From Clusia tigrina (lineage: Eukaryota > Arthropoda > Insecta > Diptera > Clusiidae), in the NCBI GenBank assembly GCA_920105625.2, contig OV050030.1:172295315-172359314 (forward strand): a stretch of 64,000 bases of DNA, given 5' to 3'. Under the pieces are notes generated by a model. It did not search any database. It saw only the letters and a program-made list of their open reading frames with translations, and had not been told where the DNA came from. Position numbers and translations under genes: made by a program. This document shows positions 25,630 through 39,000 of the stretch, one piece after another. The first letter of the stretch is position 1. Every line of letters begins with the position of its first letter.

Positions 25630-28600
25630 TCAAGGATTTATGACGCTCCAGTAAAAAATTACAAGCATTTGATTGTTGCAAACTTTGATAAGTATAGGAC
25701 ACACAGTATAGAAGTTAGAGCCATTTGAATTTTTATCAGTGTTTGATTTGGGACTCAAGGGTAGCATAGCTATTAGCGATAGCTTAAATTGACAAGAGGC
25801 ACGAATTTTCAAGGTTTTATGACGCTCCAGTAAAAAGTTACAAGCATTTGATTGTTGCAAACTTTGATAAGTATAGGACACACAGTATAGAAGTTAGAGC
25901 CATTTGAATTTTTATCAGTGTTTAGTTTGGGAGTCAAGGGTAGCATAGTTATGAGCGATAACTTTAATTGACAAGAGGCACGAGTACTTTATTGTCAAAA
26001 AATTTCAAGATTTTATTACGCTCCAGGAAAAAATTACAAGCATTTGATTGTTGCAAACTTTGATAAGTAGAGGACGCACAGTATAGAAGTTAGGACCATT
26101 TGAAGTTTTACCAGTGTTTGATTTGGGACTCAAGGGTAGCATAGCTATTAGCGATAGCTTAAATTGGCAAAAGGCACGAGTACTTTATTGTCACAAATTT
26201 TCAAGGTTTTATGACGCTCCAGTAAAAAGTTACAAGCATTTGAATGTTGCAAACTTTTAAAGGTACAGTACGCGCAGCAGAGAAGTTAGGACACTTTGTA
26301 GTTTTATCTGTGTTTCATTTGGGGGTCAAGGGTAGCATAGCTATGAGCGATAACTTTAATTGACAAGAGGCACGAGTACTTTATTGTCACAAAATTTCAA
26401 GATTTTATTACGCTCCAGTAAAATGTTACAAGCATTTGAATGTTGCAAACGTTGGTAGGTATAGGCCGCACCGTATAGAAGTTAGGGCCGTTTGAAGTTT
26501 TATCAGTGTTTTATTTTGGAGTCAAGGTTAGCATAGCTATGAGCAATAACTTTAATTGACAAAAGGCACGAGTAATCTATTGTCACAAAGTTTCAAGATT
26601 TTATTACGCTCCAGGAAAAAATTACAAGCTTCTGATTGTTGCAAACTTTGATAAGTATAGGACGGACAGTACAGAAGTTAGGGCCATTTAAATTTTTATC
26701 AGTGCTTTATTTTGGAGTCAAGGGTAGCATAGCTATTAGCGATAACTTTAATTGACAAGAGGCACGAGTACTTTATTGTCACAAAATTTCAAGGGTTTAT
26801 GACGCTCCAGTAAAAAGTTACAAGCATTTGAATGTTGCAAACTTTGATATGTATGGGACGCACAATATAGAAGTTAGGACCATTTGAAGTTTTATCAGTG
26901 TTTGATTTGGGACTCAAGGGTATCATAGCTATGAGCGATAGCTTAAATTGACAAGAGGCACGAGTACTTTACTGTCACAAAATTTCAAGATTTTCTTACG
27001 CTCCAGTAAAAAATTACAAGCATTTGATTGTTGCAAACTTTGATAAGTATAGGACACACAGTATAGAAGTTAGAGCCATTTGAATTTTTATCAGTGTTTT
27101 ATTTAGGAGTCAAGGGGAGCATAGCTATGAGCGATAAATTTAATTGACAAGAGGCACGAGTACTTTATTGCCCCAAAATTTGAAGATTTTATTACGCTCC
27201 AGTAAAAAGTTACAAGCATTTGATTGTTGCAAACTTTGATAGGTATAGGATGCGCCGTATAGAAGTTAGGGCCATTTGAAGTTTTATCAGTGTTTTATTT
27301 TGGAGTCAAGGGTAGCGTACCTATGAGCGATAGCTTAAATTGACAAGAGGCACGAGTACTTTATTTGGGACTCAAGGGTAGCATAGCTATTAGCGATAGC
27401 TTAAATTGACAAGAGGCACGAATTTTCAAGGTTTTATGACGCTCCAGTAAAAAGTTACAAGCATTTGATTGTTGCAAACTTTGATAAGTATAGGACACAC
27501 AGTATAGAAGTTAGAGCCATTTGAATTTTTATCAGTGTTTAGTTTGGGAGTCAAGGGTAGCATAGTTATGAGCGATAACTTTAATTGACAAGAGGCACGA
27601 GTACTTTATTGTCACAAAATTTCAAGATTTTATTACGCTCCAGGAAAAAATTACAAGCATTTGATTGTTGCAAACTTTGATAAGTATAGGACGCACAGTA
27701 TAGAAGTTAGGGCCATTTAAATTTTTATCAGTGTTCTATTTTGGCGTCAAGGGTAGCATAGCTATGAGCGATAACTTTAATTTACCAGAGACAAGAGTAC
27801 TTTATTGTCTCAAAATTTCAAGATTTTATGACGCTCCAGTAAAAAGTTACAAGCATTTGATTGTTGCATACTTTGATAGGTATATGATGCACAGTATAGA
27901 AGTTAGGGCCATTTGAAGTGTTTGATTTGGGACTCAAGGCTATCATAGCTATGAGCGATAGCTTAAATTGACAAGAGGCACGAGTACTTTACTTTCACAA
28001 AATTTCAAGATTTTCTTACGCTCCAGTAAATAATTACAAGCATTTGATTGTTGCAAAATTTGATAAGTATAGGACACACAGTATAGAAGTTAGAGCCATT
28101 TGAATTTTCATCAGTGTTTTATTTAGGAGTCAAGGGGAGCATAGCTATGAGCGATAAATTTAATTGACAAGAGGCACGAGTACTTTATTGCCCCAAAATT
28201 TCAAGATTTTATTACGCTCCAGTAAAAAGTTACAAGCATTTGATTGTTGCAAACTTTGATAGGTATAGGACGCACAGTATAGAAGTTAGGACCATTTGAA
28301 GTTTTACCAGTGTTTGATTTGGGACTCAAGGGTAGCATAGCTATTAGCGATAGCTTAAATTGACAAAAGGCACGAGTACTTTATTGTCACAAATTTTCAA
28401 GGTTTTATGACGCTCCAGTAAAAAGTTACAAGCATTTGATTGTTGCAAACTTTGATAGGTATAGGATGCGCCGTATAGAAGTTAGGGCCATTTGAAGTTT
28501 TATCAGTGTTTTATTTTGGAGTCAAGGGTAGCGTACCTATGAGCGATAGCTTAAATTGACAAGAGGCACGAGTACTTTATTTTCACAAAATTTCATGATT

Positions 28601-28984
28601 TTATTACGCTCCAGTAAAAAGTTACAAGCATTTGAATGTTGCAAATTTTTAAAGGTATAGGACGCGCCGTATAGAAGTTAGGGCCATTTGAAGTTTCAAC
28701 AGTGTTTTATTTTGGAGTCAAGGGTAGCATAGCTATGAGCGATAACTTTAATTTACCAGAGACAAGAGTAATTTATTGTCTCAAAATTTCAAGATTTTAT
28801 GACGCTCCAGTAAAAATTTACAAGCATTTGATTGTTGCATACTTTGATAGCAATATGACGCACAGTATAGAAGTTAGGGCCATTTGAAGTTTTATCAGTG
28901 TTTGATTTGGGACTCAAGGGTATCATAGCTATGAGCGATAGCTTAAATTGACAAGAGGCACGAGTACTTTACTGTCACAAAATT

Positions 28985-30339
28985 TCAAGGATTTATGACG
29001 CTCCAGTAAAAAATTACAAGCATTTGATTGTTGCAAACTTTGATAAGTATAGGACACACAGTATAGAAGTTAGAGCCATTTGAATTTTTATCAGTGTTTG
29101 ATTTGGGACTCAAGGGTAGCATAGCTATTAGCGATAGCTTAAATTGACAAGAGGCACGAATTTTCAAGGTTTTATGACGCTCCAGTAAAAAGTTACAAGC
29201 ATTTGATTGTTGCAAACTTTGATAAGTATAGGACACACAGTATAGAAGTTAGAGCCATTTGAATTTTTATCAGTGTTTAGTTTGGGAGTCAAGGGTAGCA
29301 TAGTTATGAGCGATAACTTTAATTGACAAGAGGCACGAGTACTTTATTGTCAAAAAATTTCAAGATTTTATTACGCTCCAGGAAAAAATTACAAGCATTT
29401 GATTGTTGCAAACTTTGATAAGTAGAGGACGCACAGTATAGAAGTTAGGACCATTTGAAGTTTTACCAGTGTTTGATTTGGGACTCAAGGGTAGCATAGC
29501 TATGAGCGATAGCTTAAATTGACAAGAGGCACGAGTACTTTACTGTCACAAAATTTCAAGATTTTCTTACGCTCCAGTAAAAAATTACAAGCATTTGATT
29601 GTTGCAAACTTTGATAAGTATAGGACACACAGTATAGAAGTTAGAGCCATTTGAATTTTTATCAGTGTTTTATTTAGGAGTCAAGGGGAGCATAGCTATG
29701 AGCGATAAATTTAATTGACAAGAGGCACGAGTACTTTATTGCCCCAAAATTTGAAGATTTTATTACGCTCCAGTAAAAAGTTACAAGCATTTGATTGTTG
29801 CAAACTTTGATAGGTATAGGATGCGCCGTATAGAAGTTAGGGCCATTTGAAGTTTTATCAGTGTTTTATTTTGGAGTCAAGGGTAGCGTACCTATGAGCG
29901 ATAGCTTAAATTGACAAGAGGCACGAGTACTTTATTTTCACAAAATTTCATGATTTTATTACGCTCCAGTAAAAAGTTACAAGCATTTGAATGTTGCAAA
30001 TTTTGAAAGGTATAGGACGCGCCGTATAGAAGTTAGGGCCATTTGAAGTTTCAACAGTGTTTTATTTTGGAGTCAAGGGTAGCATAGCTATGAGCGATAA
30101 CTTAAATTGACAAGAGGCACGAGTACTTTATTGTCTCAAAATTTCAAGATTTTATGACGCTCCAGTAAAAATTTACAAGCATTTGATTGTTGCATACTTT
30201 GATAGGTATATGACGCACAGTATAGAACTTAGGGCCATTTGAAGTTTTATCAGTGTTTGATTTGGGACTCACGGGTATCATAGCTATGAGCGATAGCTTA
30301 AATTGACAAGAGGCTCGAGTACTTTACTGTCACAAAGTT
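28985..30339 (+). repeat. Shortened HOR (7-mer)
   Basis: Length 1355 equals 7 x 196 minus the m1 17-bp deletion. After m1 and m2 it contains the AAGTAGAGGACG form seen before type D monomers, then an m5-like monomer (TAGGAGTCAAGGGGAGC), m7, m8 and m9. Confidence 0.75.
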
Positions 30340-32070
30340 TCAAGGATTTATGACGCTCCTGTAAAAAATTACAAGCATTTGATTGTTGCAAACTTTGATA
30401 AGTATAGGACACACAGTATAGAAGTTAGAGCCATTTGAATTTTTATCTGTGTTTGATTTGGGACTCAAGGGTAGCATAGCTATTAGCGATAGCTTAAATT
30501 GACAAGAGGCACGAATTTTCAAGGTTTTATGACGCTCCAGTAAAAAGTTACAAGCATTTGATTGTTGCAAACTTTGATAAGTATAGGACACACAGTATAG
30601 AAATTAGAGCCATTTGAATTTTTATCAGTGTTTAGTTTGGGAGTCAAGGGTAGCATAGTTATGAGCGATAACTTTAATTGACAAGAGGCACGAGTACTTT
30701 ATTGTCACAAAATTTCAAGATTTTATTACGCTCCAGGAAAAAATTACAAGCATTTGATTGTTGCAAACTTTGATAAGTATAGGACGCACAGTATAGAAGT
30801 TAGGGCCATTTAAATTTTTATCAGTGTTCTATTTTGGAGTCAAGGGTAGCATAGCTATGAGCGATAACTTTAATTTACCAGAGACAAGAGTACTTTATTG
30901 TCTCAAAATTTCAAGATTTTATGACGCTCCAGTAAAAAGATACAAGCATTTGATTGTTGCATTCTTTGATAGGTATATGATGCACAGTATAGAAGTTAGG
31001 GCCATTTGAAGTGTTTGATTTGGGACTCAAGGGTATCATAGCTATGAGCGATAGCTTAAATTGACAAGAGGCACGAGTACTTTACTTTCACAAAATTTCA
31101 AGATTTTCTTACGCTCCAGTAAAAAATTACAAGCATTTGATTGTTGCAAAATTTGATAAGTAACACAGTATAGAAGTTATAGCCATTTGAATTTTTATCA
31201 GTGTTTTATTTAGGAGTCAAGGGGAGCATAGCTATGAGCGATAAATTTAATTGACAAGAGGCACGAGTACTTTATTGCCCCAAAATTTCAAGATTTTATT
31301 ACGCTCCAGTAAAAAGTTACAAGCATTGATTGTTGCAAACTTTGATAGGTATAGGACGCACAGTATAGAAGTTAGGACCATTTGAAGTTTTACCAGTGTT
31401 TGATTTGGGACTCAAGGGTAGCATAGCTATTAGCGATAGCTTAAATTGACAAAAGGCACGTGTACTTTATTGTCACAAATTTTCAAGGTTTTATGACGCT
31501 CCAGTAAAAAGTTACAAGCATTTGATTGTTGCAAACTTTGATAGGTATAGGATGCGCCGTATAGAAGTTAGGGCCATTTGAAGTTTTATCAGTGTTTTAT
31601 TTTGGAGTCAAGGGCAGCGTACCTATGAGCGATAGCTTAAATTGACAAGAGGCACGAGTACTTTATTTTTACAAAATTTCATGATTTTATTACGCTCCAG
31701 TAAAAAGTTACAAGCATTTGAATGTTGCAAATTTTGAAAGGTATAGGACGCGCCGTATAGAAGTTAGGGCCATTTGAAGTTTCAACAGTGTTTTATTTTG
31801 GAGTCAAGGGTAGCATAGCTATGAGCGATAACTTAAATTGACAAGAGGCACGAGTACTTTATTGTCTCAAAATTTCAAGATTTTATGACGCTCCAGTAAA
31901 AATTTACAAGCATTTGATTGTTGCATACTTTGATAGGTATATGACGCACAGTATAGAAGTTAGGGCCATTTGAAGTTTTATCAGTGTTTGATTTGGGACT
32001 CAAGGGTATCATAGCTATGAGCGATAGCTTAAATTGACAAGAGGCACGAGTACTTTACTGTCACAAAATT
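30340..32070 (+). repeat. Nine-monomer HOR copy (1731 bp), superblock 3
   Basis: Partner of 19271-21001 at +11069, with the same order and deletions, including CTCCTGTAAAAAATTAC in m1 as in superblock 2. Confidence 0.85.
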
Positions 32071-33229
32071 TCAAGGTTTTATGACGCTCCAGTAAAAAAT
32101 TACAAGCATTTGATTGTTGCAAACTTTGATAAGTATAGGACACACAGTATAGAAGTTAGAGCCATTTGAATTTTTATCACTGTTTGATTTGGGACTCAAG
32201 GGTAGCATAGCTATTAGCGATAGCTTAAATTGACAAGAGGCACGAATTTTCAAGGTTTTATGACGCTCCAGTAGAAAGTTACAAGCATTTGATTGTTGCA
32301 AACTTTGATAAGTATAGGACACACAGTATAGAAGTTAGAGCCATTTGAATTTTTATCAGTGTTTAGTTTGGGAGTCAAGGCTAGCATAGTTATGAGCGAT
32401 AACTTTAATTGACAAGAGGCACGAGTACTTTATTGTCACAAAATTTCAAGATTTTATTACGCTCCAGGAAAAAATTACAAGCATTTGATTGTTGCAAACT
32501 TTGATAAGTATAGGACGCACAGTATAGAAGTTAGGGCCATTTAAATTTTTATCAGTGTTCTATTTTGGAGTCAAGTGTAGCATAGCTATGAGCGATAACT
32601 TTAATTTACCAGAGACAAGAGTACTTTATTGTCTCAAAATTTCAAGATTTTATGACGCTCCAGTAAAAAGATACAAGCATTTGATTGTTGCATTCTTTGA
32701 TAGGTATATGATGCACAGTATAGAAGTTAGGGCCATTTGAAGTTTTATCAGTGTTTTATTTTGGTGTCAAGGGTACCGTACCTATGAGCGATAGCTTAAA
32801 TTTACAAGAGGCACGAGTACTTTATTTTCACAAAATTTCATGATTTTATTACGCTCCAGTAAAAAGTTAGAAGCATTTGAATGTTGCAAATTTTGAAAGG
32901 TATAGGACGCGCCGTATAGAAGTTAGGGCCATTTGAAGTTTCAACAGTGTTTTATTTTGGAGTCACGGGTAGCATAGCTATGAGCGATAGCTTTAATTTA
33001 CCAGAGACAAGAGTACTTTATTGTCTCAAAATTTCAAGATTTTATGACGCTCCAGTAAAAATTTACAAGCATTTGATTGTTGCATACTTTGATAGGTATA
33101 TGACGCACAGTATAGAAGTTATGGCCATTTGAAATTTTATCAGTGTTTGATTTGGGACTCAAGGGTATCATAGCTATGAGCGATAGCTTAAATTGACAAG
33201 AGGCACGAGTACTTTACTGTCACAAAATT
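32071..33229 (+). repeat. Shortened HOR (6-mer) with an m4/m7 join
   Basis: Length 1159. m1, m2 and m3 are normal. At about 32740 the m4 start (GGTATATGATGCACAG) passes into the m7 form (TTTTGGTGTCAAGGGTACCG). This is a different exchange point from the 6-mer at 21002 although the length is the same. Confidence 0.78.
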
Positions 33230-34922
33230 TCAAGGATTTATGACGCTCCAGTAAAAAATTACAAGCATTTGATTGTTGCAAACTTTGATAAGTATAGGAC
33301 ACACAGTATAGAAGTTAGAGCCATTTGAATTTTTATCACTGTTTGATTTGGGACTCAAGGGTAGCATAGCTATTAGCGATAGCTTAAATTGACAAGAGGC
33401 ACGAATTTTCAAGGTTTTATGACGCTCCAGTAGAAAGTTACAAGCATTTGATTGTTGCAAACTTTGATAAGTATAGGACACACAGTATAGAAGTTAGAGC
33501 CATTTGAATTTTTATCAGTGTTTAGTTTGGGAGTCAAGGCTAGCATAGTTATGAGCGATAACTTTAATTGACAAGAGGCACGAGTAAGGAAAAAATTACA
33601 AGCATTTGATTGTTGCAAACTTTGATAAGTATAGGACGCACAGTATAGAAGTTAGGGCCATTTAAATTTTTATCAGTGTTCTATTTTGGAGTCAAGTGTA
33701 GCATAGCTATGAGCGATAACTTTAATTTACCAGAGACAAGAGTACTTTATTGTCTCAAAATTTGAAGATTTTATGACGCTCCAGTAAAAAGTTACAAGCA
33801 TTTGATTGTTGCATACTTTGATAGGTATATGATGCACAGTATAGAAGTTAGGGCCATTTGAAGTGTTTGATTTGGGACTCAAGGGTATCATAGCTATGAG
33901 CGATAGCTTAAATTGACAAGAGGCACGAGTACTTTACTTTCACAAAATTTCAAGATTTTCTTACGCTCCAGTAAAAAATTACAAGCATTTGATTGTTGCA
34001 AAATTTGATAAGTAACACAGTATAGAAGTTAGAGCCATTTGAATTTTTATCAGTGTTTTATTTAGGAGTCAAGGGGAGCATAGCTATGAGCGATAAATTT
34101 AATTGACAAGAGGCACGAGTACTTTATTGCCCCAAAATTTCAAGATTTTATTACGCTCCAGTAAAAAGTTACAGCATTTGATTGTTGCAAACTTTGATAG
34201 GTATAGGACGCACAGTATAGAAGTTAGGACCATTTGAAGTTTTACCAGTGTTTGATTTGGGACTCAAGGGTAGCATAGCTATTAGCGATAGCTTAAATTG
34301 ACAAAAGGCACGTGTACTTTATTGTCACAAATTTTCAAGGTTTTATGACGCTCCAGTAAAAAGTTACAAGCATTTGATTGTTGCAAACTTTGATAGGTAT
34401 AGGATGCGCCGTATAGAAGTTAGGGCCATTTGAAGTTTTATCAGTGTTTTATTTTGGAGTCAAGGGTACCGTACCTATGAGCGATAGCTTAAATTGACAA
34501 GAGGCACGAGTACTTTATTTTCACAAAATTTCATGATTTTATTACGCTCCAGTAAAAAGTTACAAGCATTTGAATGTTGCAAATTTTGAAAGGTATAGGA
34601 CGCGCCGTATAGAAGTTAGGGCCATTTGAAGTTTCAACAGTGTTTTATTTTGGAGTCAAGGGTAGCATAGCTATGAGCGATAACTTAAATTGACAAGAGG
34701 CACGAGTACTGTATTGTCTCAAAATTTCAAGATTTTATGACGCTCCAGTAAAAATTTACAAGCATTTGATTGTTGCATACTTTGATAGGTATATGACGCA
34801 CAGTATAGAAGTTAGGGCCATTTGAAGTTTTATCAGTGTTTGATTTGGGACTCAAGGGTATCATAGCTATGAGCGATAGCTTAAATTGACAAGAGGCACG
34901 AGTACTTTACTGTCACAAAATT
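33230..34922 (+). repeat. Nine-monomer HOR copy (1693 bp) with 38-bp deletion
   Basis: Partner of 22161-23891. It lacks 38 bp at about 33586, where CGAGTA joins AGGAAAAAATTAC. This accounts exactly for 1731 minus 1693. Confidence 0.83.
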
Positions 34923-36072
34923 TCAAGGATTTATGACGCTCCAGTAAAAAATTACAAGCATTTGATTGTTGCAAACTTTGATAAGTATAGGACACACAGT
35001 ATAGAAGTTAGAGCCATTTGAATTTTTATCAGTGTTTGATTTGGGACTCAAGGGTAGCATAGCTATTAGCGATAGCTTAAATTGACAAGAGGCACGAATT
35101 TTCAAGGTTTTATGACGCTCCAGTAAAAAGTTACAAGCATTTGATTGTTGCAAACTTTGATAAGTATAGGACACACAGTATAGAAGTTAGAGCCATTTGA
35201 ATTTTTATCAGTGTTTAGTTTGGGAGTCAAGGGTAGCATAGTTATGAGCGATAACTTTAATTGACAAGAGGCACGAGTACTTTATTGTCACAAAATTTCA
35301 AGATTTTATTACGCTCCAGGAAAAAATTACAAGCATTTGATTGTTGCAAACTTTGATAAGTATAGGACGCACAGTATAGAAGTTAGGGCCATTTAAATTT
35401 TTATCAGTGTTCTATTTTGGCGTCAAGGGTAGCATAGCTATGAGCGATAACTTTAATTTACCAGAGACAAGAGTACTTTATTGTCTCAAAATTTCAAGAT
35501 TTTATGACGCTCCAGTAAAAAGTTACAAGCATTTGATTGTTGCATACTTTGATAGGTATATGATGCACAGTATAGAAGTTAGGGCCATTTGAAGTTTTAG
35601 ATTTGGGACTCAAGGCTATCATAGCTATGAGCGATAGCTTAAATTGACAAGAGGCACGAGTACTTTACTTTCACAAAATTTCAAGATTTTCTTACGCTCC
35701 AGTAAAAAATTACAAGCATTTGATTGTTGCAAAATTTGATAAGTATAGGACACACAGTATAGAAGTTAGAGCCATTTGAATTTTTATCAGTGTTTTATTT
35801 AGGAGTCAAGGGGAGCATAGCTATGAGCGATAAATTTAATTGACAAGAGGCACGAGTACTTTATTGCCCCAAAATTTCAAGATTTTATTACGCTCCAGTA
35901 AAAAGTTACAAGCATTTGATTGTTGCATACTTTGATAGGTATATGACGCACAGTATAGAAGTTAGGGCCATTTGAAGTTTTATCAGTGTTTGATTTGGGA
36001 CTCATGGGTATCATAGCTATGAGCGATAGCTTAAATTGACAAGAGGCACGAGTACTTTACTGTCACAAAATT
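34923..36072 (+). repeat. Shortened HOR (6-mer) with an m5/m9 join
   Basis: Length 1150. m1 to m5 are present, then at about 35925 the sequence switches to m9 (GCATACTTTGATAGG...ATGACGC). This is a third distinct exchange point. Confidence 0.78.
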
Positions 36073-39000
36073 TCAAGGATTTATGACGCTCCAGTAAAAA
36101 ATTACAAGCATTTGATTGTTGCAAACTTTGATAAGTATAGGACACACAGTATAGAAGTTAGAGCCATTTGAATTTTTATCAGTGTTTGATTTGGGACTCA
36201 AGGGTAGCATAGCTATTAGCGATAGCTTAAATTGACAAGAGGCACGAATTTTCAAGGTTTTATGACGCTCCAGTAAAAAGTTACAAGCATTTGATTGTTG
36301 CAAACTTTGATAAGTATAGGACACACAGTATAGAAGTTAGAGCCATTTGAATTTTTATCAGTGTTTAGTTTGGGAGTCAAGGGTAGCATAGTTATGAGCG
36401 ATAACTTTAATTGACAAGAGGCACGAGTACTTTATTGTCACAAAATTTCAAGATTTTATTACGCTCCAGGAAAAAATTACAAGCATTTGATTGTTGCAAA
36501 CTTTGATAAGTATAGGACGCACAGTATAGAAGTTAGGGCCATTTAAATTTTTATCAGTGTTCTATTTTGGCGTCAAGGGTAGCATAGCTATGAGCGATAA
36601 CTTTAATTTACCAGAGACAAGAGTACTTTATTGTCTCAAAATTTCAAGATTTTATGACGCTCCAGTAAAAAGTTACAAGCATTTGATTGTTGCATACTTT
36701 GATAGGTATATGATGCACAGTATAGAAGTTAGGGCCATTTGAAGTGTTTGATTTGGGACTCAAGGCTATCATAGCTATGAGCGATAGCTTAAATTGACAA
36801 GAGGCACGAGTACTTTACTTTCACAAAATTTCAAGATTTTCTTACGCTCCAGTAAAAAATTACAAGCATTTGATTGTTGCAAACTTTGATAAGTAGAGGA
36901 CGCACAGTATAGAAGTTAGGACCATTTGAAGTTTTACCAGTGTTTGATTTGGGACTCAAGGGTAGCATAGCTATTAGCGATAGCTTAATTTGACAAAAGG
37001 CACGAGTACTTTACTGTCACAAAATTTCAAGGATTTATGACGCTCCAGTAAAAAATTACAAGCATTTGATTGTTGCAAATTTTTAAAGGTATAGGACGCG
37101 CCGTATAGAAGTTAGGGCCATTTGAAGTTTCAACAGTGTTTTATTTTGGAGTCAAGGGTAGCATAGCTATGAGCGATAACTTTAATTTACCAGAGACAAG
37201 AGTACTTTATTGTCTCAAAATTTCAAGATTTTATGACGCTAGAGTAAAAATTTACAAGCATTTGATTGTTGCATACTTTGATAGCAATATGACGCACAGT
37301 ATAGAAGTTAGGGCCATTTGAAGTTTTATCAGTGTTTGATTTGGGACTCAAGGGTATCATAGCTATGAGCGATAGCTTAAATTGACAAGAGGCACGAGTA
37401 CTTTACTGTCACAAAATTTCAAGGATTTATGACGCTCCAGTAAAAAATTACAAGCATTTGATTGTTGCAAACTTTGATAAGTATAGGACACACAGTATAG
37501 AAGTAGAGCCATTTGAATTTTTATCAGTGTTTGATTTGGAACTCAAGGGTAGCATAGCTATTAGCGATAGCTTAAATTGCCAAGAGGCACGAATTTTCAA
37601 GGTTTTATGACGCTCCAGTAAAAAGTTACAAGCATTTGATTGTTGCAAACTTTGATAAGTATAGGACACACAGTATAGAAGTTAGAGCCATTTGAATTTT
37701 TATCAGTGTTTAGTTTGGGAGTCAAGGGTAGCATAGTTATGAGCGATAACTTTAATTGACAAGAGGCACGAGTACTTTATTGTCAAAAAATTTCAAGATT
37801 TTATTACGCTCCAGGAAAAAATTACAAGCATTTGATTGTTGCAAACTTTGATAAGTAGAGGACGCACAGTATAGAAGTTAGGACCATTTGAAGTTTTACC
37901 AGTGTTTGATTTGGGACTCAAGGGTAGCATAGCTATTAGCGATAGCTTAATTTGACAAAAGGCACGAGTACTTTATTGTCACAAATTTTCAAGGTTTTAT
38001 GACGCTCCAGTAAAAAGTTACAAGCATTTGAATGTTGCAAACTTTTAAAGGTACAGTACGCGCAGCAGAGAAGTTAGGACACTTTGTAGTTTTATCTGTG
38101 TTTCATTTGGGAGTTAAGGGTAGCATAGCTATGAGCGATAACTTTAATTGACAAGAGGCACGAGTACTTTATTGTCACAAAATTTCAAGATTTTATTACG
38201 CTCCAGTAAAATGTTACAAGCATTTGAATGTTGCAAACGTTGGTAGGTATAGGCCGCACCGTATAGAAGTTAGGGCCGTTTGAAGTTTTATCAGTGTTTT
38301 ATTTTGGAGTCAAGGTTAGCATAGCTATGAGCAATAACTTTAATTGACAAAAGGCACGAGTAATCTATTGTCACAAAGTTTCAAGATTTTATTACGCTCC
38401 AGGAAAAAATTACAAGCTTCTGATTGTTGCAAACTTTGATAAGTATAGGACGGACAGTACAGAAGTTAGGGCCATTTAAATTTTTATCAGTGCTTTATTT
38501 TGGAGTCAAGGGTAGCATAGCTATTAGCGATAACTTTAATTGACAAGAGGCACGAGTACTTTATTGTCACAAAATTTCAAGGGTTTATGACGCTCCAGTA
38601 AAAAGTTACAAGCATTTGAATGTTGCAAACTTTGCTAGGTATAGGACGCACCGTATAGGAGTTAGGGCCATTTGAAGTTTTATCAGTGTTTTATTTTGGA
38701 GTCAAGGGTAGCATAGCTATGAGCGATAGCTTAAATTGACAAGAGGGACGAGTACTTTATTGTCACAAATTTTCAAGGTTTATGACGCTCCAGTAAAAAG
38801 TTACAAGCATTTGAATGTTGCAAATTTTGAAAGGTATAGGACGCGCCGTATAGAAGTTAGGGCCATTTGAAGTTTCAACAGTGTTTTATTTTGGAGTCAA
38901 GGGTAGCATAGCTATGAGCGATAACTTTAATTGACAAGAGGCACGAGTACTTTATTGTCACAAAATTTCAAGATTTTATTACGCTCCAGGAAAAAATTAC

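Larger units (their letters stand above)
13456..26253 (+). repeat. Satellite superblock 2 (~12.8 kb)
   Basis: Runs from one type D monomer to the next, 12798 bp later. It has the same internal order as superblock 1: mixed monomers first, then nine-monomer HORs from 19271. Rare shared variants confirm the correspondence. GACTCACGGG occurs at 6791, 19197 and 30266, each time followed by GAGGCTCGAG, with the same offsets as neighbouring landmarks. Differences from superblock 1 include a 6-mer HOR (21002-22160) where superblock 1 has a 4-mer (8596-9362). No gene is supported; the short open frames are monomer variants. Confidence 0.85.
26254..38041 (+). repeat. Satellite superblock 3 (~11.8 kb), rearranged
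   Basis: Begins and ends with type D monomers at 26254 and 38042. An out-of-register junction at about 27366 joins ACTTTATT directly to TTGGGACTCAAG, so that two adjacent landmarks lie only about 67 bp apart. From there to about 28985 the sequence repeats the superblock 2 segment ending at 25630, at offset 3355. HOR copies from 30340 correspond to 19271 onward at +11069, changing to +11031 after a 38-bp deletion at 33586. Extra shortened HORs lie at 34923-36072. The two ends of this block, just after 26254 and just after 38042, share about 600 bp of very similar sequence, including the rarer GAGCAATAAC form. Confidence 0.82.

Noticed and set aside
6865..37669. Minus-strand 73-83 codon frames
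   Set aside because: They coincide with the m1 monomer, whose 17-bp deletion happens to join two open stretches. They also need non-ATG starts in places. Used only as a landmark for the HOR.
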